Positions 43,215 through 51,950 of a stretch of DNA of 64,000 bases are shown in pieces. Within the stretch, counting starts at the first letter, position 1. Each line of letters opens with the position of its first letter. The notes beneath the pieces are model-generated. The model was given only the letters and a program-made list of their open reading frames with translations, ran no database searches and was not told the origin of the DNA. The translations under genes were made by a program, and so were the position numbers. The DNA comes from Streptomyces sp. NBC_01317 (GTDB taxonomy: Bacteria > Actinomycetota > Actinomycetes > Streptomycetales > Streptomycetaceae): the NCBI RefSeq assembly GCF_035961655.1, contig NZ_CP108393.1:2587501-2651500 (forward strand), read 5' to 3'.

Positions 43215-44957
43215 ATGCGTCTGCTCCGACGGCTGCTCCGCCGCCTCCCCCGCCCCCGCAGCCTGGCGGGCCAGCTCTTCGCGATGCAGGTCGTGCTGGT
43301 GGCGGCCGTCGTGGCGGGCTGCGGGGTCTTCGCGTACGTCACCGATCGCGCCCAGGCGGACGAGACGGCGCGTAGGCAGGTTCTGGCCGCGGCGCGCGCC
43401 ATGGCCGATTCACCCTCCGTACGGGAGGCGATCCGGACGCCCGACCCGACGGCGACCCTCCAGCCGTACGCGGAGCGGGTCCGGCACGACACCGGGGTCG
43501 ACTTCGTGACGATCATGAATCCGCGAGGAATCCGCTGGACGCACCCCGATCCGAGGCAGATCGGCATGCCCTTCCTGGGGCGTACGGCCCCGGCGCTCGA
43601 AGGACACACGTTCACCGAGACCTACACGGGCACGCTCGGCGCCTCCATGCGGGCCGTGACACCGGTCAAGGACGGCGGGGAGATCACCGGGCTGATCAGT
43701 GTCGGCATCACCGTCGACCGCATCTCCACGCAGGTGACCGAGCAGGTGCGGGTGCTGTTCCTGGCGGCGGGGGTGGCGCTGATGCTGGGCGGGCTGGGGA
43801 CGTACGTCGTCAACGCGCGGCTGCGGCGGCACACGCACGGCATGAACGCGGCGGAGCTGAGCCGGATGCACGACTACCACCAGGCCGCGCTGCACGCCGT
43901 ACGCGAAGGGCTGCTGATGCTCGACGGACAGCGCAGGATCGCGCTGATCAACGACGGCGGGCGGGAGTTGCTCGGTTTGGACGACTCGGCGGTGGGGCGG
44001 CCGGTCACGGCGCTGGGGCTGCCGGCGCCGCTGACGGGGGCGTTGCTGGCGTCGGAGCCCCGGGTCGACGAGGTGCACATGACCGACGACCGGATCGTGG
44101 TGGTCAACACCCGTCCTGTGGTGGGGGGTGAGCAGCGCGGCACGGTCATCACCTTGCGCGACCACACCGAACTCCAGGCACTGTCGGGCGAGTTGGACTC
44201 GGAGCGCGGCTTCACGCAGGCGTTGCGGTCGCAGGCGCACGAGGCGGCGAACCGGCTGCACACCGTGGTGTCGCTCATCGAACTCGACCGCGTGGAGCAG
44301 GCGGTGGAGTTCGCGACGGCGGAACTGGAGCTGGCGCAGGTGCTGACGGACCGGGTGGTGGGCGCGGTGGCCGAACCGGTGCTGGCGGCACTGCTGTTGG
44401 GGAAGGCGGCGCAGGCGAACGAACGGGGCGTGGAGCTGGTCCTGGCGGAGGACAGCCGGATCGACGACGGGGTGCTGCCGGCGTCGCTGCCCGCGCGGGA
44501 CCTGGTGACGATCCTGGGGAACCTGATCGACAACGCGGTGGACGCGGCGGGTTCCGCCGGGGCGGCGGGGGGTGGGGGCGGTTCCGGTTCCGTCGGTGCG
44601 GCTCGCGTCACCGTGACGGCGCTGGTGGAGGACGGGGTGCTGCTGCTGGGGGTACGGGACACGGGGGCCGGGGTCGAACCGGGCGACCGGGCCGAGGTCT
44701 TCCGGCGCGGCTGGTCGACGCGGGGGCCGGGGCGGGGGCTGGGCCTGGCGCTGGTCCAGCAGGCGGTGCACCGGGCGCGGGGGACGGTGGAGCTGTCGCA
44801 GGGGCCGGAGGGCGGGGCGGAGTTCACCGTACGGCTGCCGGTCGCGTCCGGCGGGGGTGCGGTGGCCTCCGGCGGGGGTGCGGTCGCCTCCGGCGGGGGT
44901 GCGTCCGGCTCGGGTGGCGTGTCCGTTGTTCCCCGGCCGAGAGGGGCTGCGTCGTGA
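43215..44957 (+). CDS. sensor histidine kinase, CitA/DcuS type
   Basis: 580-residue membrane kinase. Transmembrane helix (about 17-40), periplasmic sCache/PAS-like domain (about 45-165) with FVTIMNPRGIRWTHPDPRQIG typical of dicarboxylate or citrate sensors, second transmembrane helix (about 170-190), cytoplasmic PAS (about 215-330), then the kinase with phosphoacceptor His342 (SQAHEAANRLHTVVSLIELD) and HATPase motifs NLIDNAVDAA and GRGLGLALVQQ. The C-terminal tail contains three VASGGGA repeats (44841-44903). ATG at 43215 begins the conserved basic-hydrophobic start. It overlaps the regulator gene by 4 nt. Expected signal: C4-dicarboxylates, given dctA next door. Confidence 0.93.
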   Translation: MRLLRRLLRRLPRPRSLAGQLFAMQVVLVAAVVAGCGVFAYVTDRAQADETARRQVLAAARAMADSPSVREAIRTPDPTATLQPYAERVRHDTGVDFVTIMNPRGIRWTHPDPRQIGMPFLGRTAPALEGHTFTETYTGTLGASMRAVTPVKDGGEITGLISVGITVDRISTQVTEQVRVLFLAAGVALMLGGLGTYVVNARLRRHTHGMNAAELSRMHDYHQAALHAVREGLLMLDGQRRIALINDGGRELLGLDDSAVGRPVTALGLPAPLTGALLASEPRVDEVHMTDDRIVVVNTRPVVGGEQRGTVITLRDHTELQALSGELDSERGFTQALRSQAHEAANRLHTVVSLIELDRVEQAVEFATAELELAQVLTDRVVGAVAEPVLAALLLGKAAQANERGVELVLAEDSRIDDGVLPASLPARDLVTILGNLIDNAVDAAGSAGAAGGGGGSGSVGAARVTVTALVEDGVLLLGVRDTGAGVEPGDRAEVFRRGWSTRGPGRGLGLALVQQAVHRARGTVELSQGPEGGAEFTVRLPVASGGGAVASGGGAVASGGGASGSGGVSVVPRPRGAAS

Positions 44958-45625
44958 CCGACAGCGTCATCCGGGTGCTGGTCGTCGAGGACGACCCCGT
45001 CGCCGCGGACGCCCATCAGCTGTACGTACGCCGGGTGCCCGGCTTCGCCGTCGCGGGGGTCGCGCACTCGCGGGCGGAGGCGGGGCGGGTGCTGGAGCGT
45101 ACGGCGATCGATCTGATCCTGCTCGACCTGTACCTGCCCGACGGCCACGGCCTCCACCTCCTGCGGAGCCTGCGGGCCGGCGGGCACCAGGCGGACGTCA
45201 TCGCGGTGACGTCGGCGCGGGATCTGGGGATCGTACGGGAGGGGGTGTCGCTCGGGGTCGTCCAGTACGTGCTCAAGCCCTTCACGTTCGCGACGCTGCG
45301 GGACCGGCTGGTGCGGTACGCGGAGTTCCGCGCGTCGTCGGGGGAGGCGAGCGGTCAGGACGAGGTGGACCGGGCGCTGGGGGCGCTCCGTACGCCTGGT
45401 CCCGCGTCGCTGCCGAAGGGGTTGAGCGGGCCGACGCTGGAGGCGGTGACGCGGGCGTTGCGGGAGTCTCCTGGGTTGACCGCCGCCGAAGCGGGGGTGC
45501 GGGCGGGGATCTCGCGGATCACCGCGCGGCGGTATCTGGAGCACCTGGTGACGGTGGGGCGGGCGGAACGGAGTCCCCAGTACGGGCACGTGGGTCGCCC
45601 GGAGCTCCAGTACCGGTGGCGCTGA
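44954..45625 (+). CDS. response regulator, CitB/DcuR type
   Basis: 223-residue response regulator. Receiver domain (1-120) with acidic pocket EDD at 12-14, phosphoacceptor Asp58 (LILLDLYLPDGHG) and conserved Lys in LKPFTF; C-terminal HTH (about 150-215, GLTAAEAGVRAGISRITARRYLEHL), the CitB/DcuR winged type. GTG start within the 4-nt overlap with the kinase gene. Probably activates dctA through the sites at 43153-43187. Followed directly by repeat cluster C. Confidence 0.95.
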   Translation: MTDSVIRVLVVEDDPVAADAHQLYVRRVPGFAVAGVAHSRAEAGRVLERTAIDLILLDLYLPDGHGLHLLRSLRAGGHQADVIAVTSARDLGIVREGVSLGVVQYVLKPFTFATLRDRLVRYAEFRASSGEASGQDEVDRALGALRTPGPASLPKGLSGPTLEAVTRALRESPGLTAAEAGVRAGISRITARRYLEHLVTVGRAERSPQYGHVGRPELQYRWR

Positions 45626-45642
45626 GGCGGGGCGCCGCCGTT

Positions 45643-45827
45643 GTCCTCAATCGCCGGACGGGCTTTGGCCTCACGCCCGGTGCCCCGTGCGGGTTACCGA
45701 TTGTCCTCAAGCGCCGGACGGGCTTGATCTGCCCGGTGCCCGGTGCCGGTTACTGATGTCCTCAAACGCCGGACGGGCTGGATTGTGCCGGTGCGGGGCA
45801 CTGATTGTCCTCAAGCGCCGGGCGGGG
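45643..45827. repeat. intergenic repeat cluster C (4 copies)
   Basis: Four copies of the same core, all in + orientation, at 45643, 45703, 45758 and 45807 (spacings 60, 55, 49), with progressively diverged cores (CAATCG, CAAGCG, CAAACG, CAAGCG). The last copy is degenerate and contains the stop codon and last codons of the minus-strand caspase-ATPase gene. Located between convergent genes. Confidence 0.88.
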
Positions 45828-48800
45828 TTATTGGCTGCCAAGCCGTCTGGAGCAGGGTGGCGCCCCTTCGGCGGGAGACGAAGTAGCCCCGGCCAGGGGG
45901 CAGCGGGCGGGCCCGGATGTTGCCGAGGAGTTCGCCCTCCGTGGGGTCGCCCGAGAGGACCACTCCCTGGGCGCCCAGTTCGCGGAGGCGTTGCGTGAAC
46001 GGCTCGTACGCCGCGCGGGAGGCGCCCGCAGAGGTGCGGGCGATGATGAAGCAGACTCCGGCGTCGCGGGCAAAGGGCAGGTGTTCGGTGAGCACGGCCA
46101 ACGCGTTGCCGCGCGAGGTCGCGACCAGGTCGTAGTCGTCGACGAACACGAACATCCTCGGACCTGACCACCAGCTCCGGTCGCGCAGTTGCTCCTGAGT
46201 GACGTCGTCCGACGGCAGACGCTTCACGAAGAGTTCTCTGAGCGCCTCCATGTGCGTGTCCATGGTGGTGGGCGAGGCGACGTACTCGATCAGATGCGAG
46301 TCCGGCACGCTGCCCAACAGGCTCCGCCGGTAGTCGACCACGACAACACGCGCCTCGTCGGGTGTGTACCGCTCGCAGATCTGCTTGGCCAGCAGCCGCA
46401 GCAGCGCGGTCTTCCCGGACTCGCTTTCCCCGAGGACCAGGAAGAAGGGATCGGTCTCGAAGTCGACGAAGACGGGTTGCAGGGTGCTCTCGTCGATGCC
46501 GAAGGCGACACCGGCCGCCGGGTGGGCGTCGCCTTTCGGCAGGTGGACGGCGGGCAGCACCCTGGGGAGCAACCGGACGGGCGGGGCGGCCGGGCCGTGC
46601 CAGGCCTGGTCGACGGCGCGGCTCATGGCGGCGGTCGCGTCGGGCAGGTCCTCGTCGGAGGCGACGCCGTCGATCCGTGGCAGCGCCGCGATGAAGTGCA
46701 GCCTCTCGGGCGTCTGTCCGCGCCCGGGGGTACCCGGCGGGACATTCCGGGCGACGGAGACGGAGAACTCCGACCCCCCGGGGTCGCCGAGCCGGAGTTC
46801 GAGCCGGTTCAACAGGTGGTCCCGGAGCGCCGGACGCACATCCGTGTCGCGGTTCGCCGTGAGGACCACGTGGATTCCGTGGCCGAGACCGCGCGACGCG
46901 AGGTCGGTGATGGTCTCCGCCAGCGTGTCGTACTCCTGGCGGAGACTTCCCCAGCCGTCCACGACGAGGAAGACGTCCCCCCATGGCTGGTCGGTGATCT
47001 CTCCGTGCGCGCGACCGTGCCGGTAGGCCTCCAGGGAGTGGATGCCGGAGGAGCGGAAGTACTCCTCGCGGTGGGCCAGGATCCCGGACACCTCCGTCAC
47101 GGTCCGCCGGACCCGCTCCGGGTCGAGCCGCGAGGCGATACCGCCCACATGCGGCAGTTCCGCCACGGCGGACAGACCGCCTCCGCCGAAGTCCAGCCCG
47201 TAGAACTGGACTTCCTCCGGGGTGTGGGTGAGGGCGAAGGACGACACCAGGGTGCGCAGCAGCGTCGACTTGCCGGACTGGGGGCCACCGGTGATCAGCA
47301 GGTTGCCCGCCGCGCCGGAGAAGTCGCGCCACAGTACGTCGCGACGCTGCTCGTACGGCTTGTCCACCAGGCCCAGGGGCACGATGAGCGCGCCTTCGAC
47401 CAGGCGGCCGGGCTGGGTCAGGCCCCGGCCCTCGACGGCCGTCAGGCCCGGCAGCAGTGCGTCGAGCGGCGGTGCCTGGTCCAGCGGCGGCAGCCAGACC
47501 TGGTGGGCCGGGAAGCCGTGGTTCTCCAGGCGGTTCAGGATGAGGTCCATCGGGGAGTCCCCGTCGGCGGCGCGCGGGTCCGCCCCGGCCCAGCCGGACG
47601 CGTAGGCGGCCCGGAAGCCGACCATGTGGTCCATGTCGAACCGCAGATAGCCGGAGCCGGGCACCGACGGCAGCGAGTAGGCGTCCGGCACGCCCAGCAC
47701 CGCGCGTGATTCCGCGGCCGAGAACGTACGCAGACCGATGCGGTACGACAGATGGGTGTCCAGACCGCGCAGTCGTCCCTCCTCCAGCCGCTGCGAGGCC
47801 AGGAGCAGGTGAATGCCCAGCGAACGGCCGATGCGGCCGATCTGGACGAGCACGTCCAGGAAGCCGGGCTCGGCGGTCAGCAGCTCGGTGAACTCGTCGA
47901 TGACCATGACCAGGGTCGGCAGCGGCACCAGCGCCGTCCCCGACGCGCGCGCCCGTTCGTACTCATGGATGTTGGGGTAGTTGCCCGCGTCGCGCAGCAC
48001 CTGCTGCCGGCGGTTGATCTCGCCGCGGATCGCGTCGCCCATGCGGCCGACCAGGGACGGCTCGTCGGCCAGGTTGGTGATGACGGCCGCCACATGGGGC
48101 AGGCGTGCCATCTCCGCGAAGGTGGCGCCGCCCTTGAAGTCCACCAGGACGAAGTTCAGCGTCTCGGGGGATTGTGTGACCGCCAGCCCGAGGACCAGGG
48201 TGCGCAACAGCTCCGACTTGCCGGAACCGGTGGCGCCGACACACACCCCGTGCGGGCCCCAGCCGCCCAGGGCGGCCTCTTTCAGGTCCAGCACGACCGG
48301 GGCCCCGTTGGCGTCGACGCCCACCGGGGTGGTGAGTCTCCGCTCCGGCTTCGCGGTCCAGGCGGACGAGGGGTGGGCGTCCCAGTCCTCGGGGAGCGGC
48401 AGCAGGTCCAGGAGGCGGGGTACGGAGTCGTGGTCGTCCCTGTACGTGCTCAGCGGGCGGGCACCCGGTCGCTGCCACGCCTCGGCCACCTGGTGCAGGA
48501 GCGCGTCGAGTTCCGCACCCTCGTCGCCGGTCCCCGAGGGCGTGGCCGTCTCCTCCGGGCTCCCCGCTGTGGCCAGCGCGGGGACCGCCAACCGTACGTA
48601 GCGCCGTCCCCGGGTCAGTCCGAAACCCGGCTGGCCCGGCGGGATCCCGCCGGCGAGGTCACTGTCGATCCGCGACTCCTGCGGGTCGGCCAGGGCTAGT
48701 TCGACCCACGTACCGAGGTGCGGGAGGAGGTCCTCGGGCAGGTCCTTCCAGCGATCGGCGGAGACCGCCAGGTGGATGCCGTAGTAGACACCCTGCTGGG

Positions 48801-50169
48801 CGACGCCGAGCAGCAGGCGGGACTCCTCCGGGTAGCGCGCCGCGAAGTCCGGCCAGGAGTCCACGAGAAGGAACACCTCGCCGTTGGACTCGCCCTCCAG
48901 CAGCCCCTGCGTCCGCTTCTGGCGGAAGGCCTTCGGGGACCGGATGCGCAAGGTGTTGCAGAGCCGCTCGCGCCGTTTCAGTGTGGCCATGACGCCGTCG
49001 ACCAGGGTGCGTACGTCGTCGGCGCGGGCGTAGTCCGCCACCATCCCCACATGCGGCAGGGCGTCCAGGCGCGTCATCCCGTCCGGTTCGCCGTGCAGGG
49101 CGTACATCTGCACCTCGTCCGGGGTGTGGGTCAGCGCCAGCGAACAGGCGAGGGTACGCAGGACCGACGTCTTGCCGCTCCACCTGCCGCCCACGACGCC
49201 GATGTGCGGCGCGCCCCCGGACAGATCGAGCGTCAGGGTCTCCTGGAGACCCTGCGCCGGGTCGTACATCCTCCCGAGCGGCACGGTGAGCTGTCCGTTC
49301 GGCGGCCAGTCGGGCGCGCAGAGACCGCGGCCGGGACCTGCCACGAGCGCCGGCAGCAACTCCCCCAGGGAGAGGCTGCCGGACACGAAGGGATCGCTCT
49401 CCGCGGTACGCCCCCGGTGCCACAACGCGGCTGTCGCGAGGGGGATGTTGCCCTGCACGCCGGAGCGGAACTCGGTCGGCGTCTGCGGGGCCCCGCTCGC
49501 CCGGACGTGCCGCTCGACGTGCTGGAACAGCTCGTGCGCCGTGATCACACCGTCGTTGTCGATGTCCGCGCGCCCGGTGCTCAGGCCGTCGATGATCGCT
49601 TCGGTGAACACGGAGTGGAAGACTCCCGACCTGCTCTTCACCGTCTCGCCCTCGAAGGCGAACTCCAGGACGTCCGAGGCGGTCATGACGTACGTGCCCT
49701 TGCCGGCCGCCTGCACCGACAAGTCACCGTCGTCGGGCGCGAAGGGCGCCATGCCCTGGACGTACGCCCCTCCGAAGCAGCAGTCGAGCAGGAGTACCTT
49801 GCCCCGGGCGCGGCAGCGGCTCATCTGCTCCTCGATGAACCGCGCGGAGATCGCGGTCGACTCGGGCAGGTCCCGCTTGGTGCGCAGCGTCGTGAAGAAC
49901 AGGCGTCCGTGCTTGTCGCGGATGCCGTGGCAGGACACGTACAGCAGCAGGGTGTCGTTCGGCCCGAGGTCGCGCAGCGTGCGCTCGATGTGCTCCTCGA
50001 TCTCCGCCTTCGAGTCGTTGACCAGGGGGATGACCCGGTCGAAGTAGCCGATCGCCGGGTCCTCCAGCAGCGCGCCCAGGCGGCGTGCGTCGGCGGCGGG
50101 AGAGCGCAGGCGGCGCAGTCCGGAGTCGATGTAGTCCGTGGTGGCGATGAGCAGGGCGACGCGGCTCAC
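45811..50169 (-). CDS. caspase-like peptidase fused to four FtsK/EccC-type ATPase modules
   Basis: 1452-residue multidomain protein. Residues 1-245 form a caspase-like (peptidase C14) domain: VALLIATTDYIDSGLRRLRS, catalytic His81 in VSCHGI, and Cys131 in LLLDCCFGG (the DxC position). Four P-loop modules follow: GGRWSGKT near 326, GATGSGKS near 644, GGPQSGKS near 960 and GESESGKT near 1245. Modules 2-4 match the three ATPase domains of type VII secretion EccC; module 2 is best preserved (VDFKGGATF, Walker B VMVIDEF near 755, SQRLEEGRLRGLDTHLSYRIGLR). The N-terminal membrane helices of EccC are absent, replaced by the caspase and an extra, degenerate ATPase module. GTG/ATG start MSRVALLIATTDY is the natural caspase beginning. 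The EACC1-like gene is 15 nt upstream. Substrate and trigger are unknown; a peptidase-armed conflict or secretion-linked system is inferred. Confidence 0.9.
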   Translation of the reverse strand: MSRVALLIATTDYIDSGLRRLRSPAADARRLGALLEDPAIGYFDRVIPLVNDSKAEIEEHIERTLRDLGPNDTLLLYVSCHGIRDKHGRLFFTTLRTKRDLPESTAISARFIEEQMSRCRARGKVLLLDCCFGGAYVQGMAPFAPDDGDLSVQAAGKGTYVMTASDVLEFAFEGETVKSRSGVFHSVFTEAIIDGLSTGRADIDNDGVITAHELFQHVERHVRASGAPQTPTEFRSGVQGNIPLATAALWHRGRTAESDPFVSGSLSLGELLPALVAGPGRGLCAPDWPPNGQLTVPLGRMYDPAQGLQETLTLDLSGGAPHIGVVGGRWSGKTSVLRTLACSLALTHTPDEVQMYALHGEPDGMTRLDALPHVGMVADYARADDVRTLVDGVMATLKRRERLCNTLRIRSPKAFRQKRTQGLLEGESNGEVFLLVDSWPDFAARYPEESRLLLGVAQQGVYYGIHLAVSADRWKDLPEDLLPHLGTWVELALADPQESRIDSDLAGGIPPGQPGFGLTRGRRYVRLAVPALATAGSPEETATPSGTGDEGAELDALLHQVAEAWQRPGARPLSTYRDDHDSVPRLLDLLPLPEDWDAHPSSAWTAKPERRLTTPVGVDANGAPVVLDLKEAALGGWGPHGVCVGATGSGKSELLRTLVLGLAVTQSPETLNFVLVDFKGGATFAEMARLPHVAAVITNLADEPSLVGRMGDAIRGEINRRQQVLRDAGNYPNIHEYERARASGTALVPLPTLVMVIDEFTELLTAEPGFLDVLVQIGRIGRSLGIHLLLASQRLEEGRLRGLDTHLSYRIGLRTFSAAESRAVLGVPDAYSLPSVPGSGYLRFDMDHMVGFRAAYASGWAGADPRAADGDSPMDLILNRLENHGFPAHQVWLPPLDQAPPLDALLPGLTAVEGRGLTQPGRLVEGALIVPLGLVDKPYEQRRDVLWRDFSGAAGNLLITGGPQSGKSTLLRTLVSSFALTHTPEEVQFYGLDFGGGGLSAVAELPHVGGIASRLDPERVRRTVTEVSGILAHREEYFRSSGIHSLEAYRHGRAHGEITDQPWGDVFLVVDGWGSLRQEYDTLAETITDLASRGLGHGIHVVLTANRDTDVRPALRDHLLNRLELRLGDPGGSEFSVSVARNVPPGTPGRGQTPERLHFIAALPRIDGVASDEDLPDATAAMSRAVDQAWHGPAAPPVRLLPRVLPAVHLPKGDAHPAAGVAFGIDESTLQPVFVDFETDPFFLVLGESESGKTALLRLLAKQICERYTPDEARVVVVDYRRSLLGSVPDSHLIEYVASPTTMDTHMEALRELFVKRLPSDDVTQEQLRDRSWWSGPRMFVFVDDYDLVATSRGNALAVLTEHLPFARDAGVCFIIARTSAGASRAAYEPFTQRLRELGAQGVVLSGDPTEGELLGNIRARPLPPGRGYFVSRRRGATLLQTAWQPITPPGA

Positions 50170-50184
50170 GGTCTCTCCCTGAAC

Positions 50185-50577
50185 CTACGCCTGCGGGTCG
50201 CTGCCGGACCGCCGCTGGAGCCACGCCTCGATCAGAGCCTTCTGGTCACTGCTCGACACGCCTTCGACGATCAGCGAGTCGTCGCCCACGGTGAGCTCCA
50301 CGCGGCGCGCCTGCGCCCGCTGCCGCCATTCACTCACCAGGCTGACCAGCGTGTTCAGGGCCACCCGCGAGAACGCTCCGGTGATGAGCAGGGCCCCGAG
50401 CGTCGTGGCCGTGCCGCCCTTGGAGCCCGCCGGGACCTCTCCGCCCTCCGGCCGCTCGACGGACTCGGCCGCGTCGAGCAGCAGCAGTTCTTCCTGGAGC
50501 TCCCGGGTCAGGGCGTCGGTCTCCTGGGCGTCACCGTGCGCCGCCTCGACGGCGACGGCGATCCGCATGGGTCGCAT
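50185..50577 (-). CDS. EACC1-like effector-associated component
   Basis: 130-residue protein. N-terminal alpha/beta part (RIAVAVEAAHGDAQETDALTRELQEELLLL), a Gly-rich loop, one hydrophobic helix (about 70-95, TTLGALLITGAFSRVALNTLVSL), then a strand-rich end (RRVELTVGDDSLIVEGVSS) and a short helix. This layout matches Effector-Associated Constant Component 1, a small partner encoded beside caspase and other effectors in bacterial conflict systems. It lies 15 nt upstream of the caspase-ATPase gene on the same strand. The ATG at 50577 has GGGGGAA about 10 nt upstream; an ATG 9 nt further in is possible. No catalytic residues were seen. Confidence 0.78.
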   Translation of the reverse strand: MRPMRIAVAVEAAHGDAQETDALTRELQEELLLLDAAESVERPEGGEVPAGSKGGTATTLGALLITGAFSRVALNTLVSLVSEWRQRAQARRVELTVGDDSLIVEGVSSSDQKALIEAWLQRRSGSDPQA

Positions 50578-50693
50578 GGAATGGTTCCCCCGTTGCTCTC
50601 CGGTCGGTCAGAGCCCCAGCTTGGCACAGAACGACCCTTGTCAGCATGCCCGTTGACCACTCCGAGGGCGTCTGTCAAAGGAGTCGAGGACGT

Positions 50694-51719
50694 CTAGAAG
50701 ACCGACTCCGCCTCGCGCATCCGGTTCTCCGGGACCCGCTTCAGCTGCGTCACGGCCTCCGCCAGCGGAACCATCTCCACCGACGTCCCCCGCAGCGCGG
50801 TCATCCGCCCGAACTCACCCCGGTGCACCGCCTCCACGGCGTGCCACCCGAAGCGCGTGGCGAGCACACGGTCGTACGCCGTCGGCGTGCCGCCCCGCTG
50901 GACGTGGCCCAGGATCACCGGGCGCGCCTCCTTGCCGAGGCGGTGTTCCAGCTCGGCGGCCAGGCGGTTGCCGATGCCCTGGAAGCGTTCGTGGCCGAAC
51001 TGGTCGATCTCGCCCTTGCCGTACTCCATCGAGCCCTCGGCCGGATGCGCGCCTTCCGCGACGCAGATGACCGCGAACTTCTTCCCCCGGGAGAACCTCG
51101 CCTCGACCATCTTCACGAGGCTGTCCACCTCGAAGGGCCGTTCCGGCAGGCAGATCCCGTGCGCGCCGCCCGCCATGCCGGACTCCAGCGCGATCCACCC
51201 CGCGTGGCGGCCCATGACCTCCACGACCATGACGCGCTGGTGGGACTCCGCCGTGGTCTTGAGGCGGTCGATCGCCTCGGTCGCGACCATGACCGCCGTG
51301 TCGAAGCCGAACGTACGGTCCGTCGAGTAGATGTCGTTGTCGATCGTCTTCGGAACGCCGACGACGGCCATCCCCGCGTCCGACAGCAGCCGCGCCGCGG
51401 TGAGCGTGCCCTCGCCGCCGATCGGGATGAGCGCGTCGATGTCGTACCGGCGGGCCAACTCCGCGCAGTTCTCGGCCGCTTCGCGCAGCCGGTCGCGCTC
51501 CAGGCGGGCCGAGCCGAGGATGGTGCCGCCCCGCGCGAGGATGCCGCTGACCGCGTTCAGGTCCAGCGGGCGGTAGTAGCCGTCGAGGAGTCCCTTGAAG
51601 CCGTCCTCGAAGCCGATGACTTCGTCGCCGTACCCGGTCATGGCCCGGTGCACGACCGACCGGATCACTGCGTTCAGGCCGGGGCAGTCGCCGCCCGCGG
51701 TGAGAATTCCGATACGCAT
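50694..51719 (-). CDS. pfkA: 6-phosphofructokinase
   Basis: 341-residue phosphofructokinase, committing step of glycolysis. Nucleotide site GILTAGGDCPGLNA and GGEGTLTAARLL, catalytic loop PKTIDNDIYSTD, fructose-6-phosphate site MVVEVMGRHAGW. Gly in GGEGT indicates ATP rather than pyrophosphate, while the Lys of PKTIDND is typical of the actinobacterial group III enzymes. ATG at 51719 begins directly at the first beta strand; the GGGAGA RBS lies upstream. Divergent from pta-ackA, with pyk just beyond, so the block links glycolysis to acetate overflow. Confidence 0.96.
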   Translation of the reverse strand: MRIGILTAGGDCPGLNAVIRSVVHRAMTGYGDEVIGFEDGFKGLLDGYYRPLDLNAVSGILARGGTILGSARLERDRLREAAENCAELARRYDIDALIPIGGEGTLTAARLLSDAGMAVVGVPKTIDNDIYSTDRTFGFDTAVMVATEAIDRLKTTAESHQRVMVVEVMGRHAGWIALESGMAGGAHGICLPERPFEVDSLVKMVEARFSRGKKFAVICVAEGAHPAEGSMEYGKGEIDQFGHERFQGIGNRLAAELEHRLGKEARPVILGHVQRGGTPTAYDRVLATRFGWHAVEAVHRGEFGRMTALRGTSVEMVPLAEAVTQLKRVPENRMREAESVF

Positions 51720-51950
51720 CGTGCCGTGTCTCCCGCTCGCTAGTGCTGTGCTTTCCGGGGGGCGGGCCCTCCCCACCCCACGCATGAGCCGCTTCCGATC
51801 CTCCCACGCGGGGCGGCGAAGGCGCGCATCCGGCCACCCCACGTCCGGGGGACGGGACCAACGGCTCCTAGCCGCACCCAGAGGTATTGTCAAGAGGGAA
51901 TTGCCGCCTCAAGACATCCTCACCGACACCGACAGGACAGGAGAGCACGC

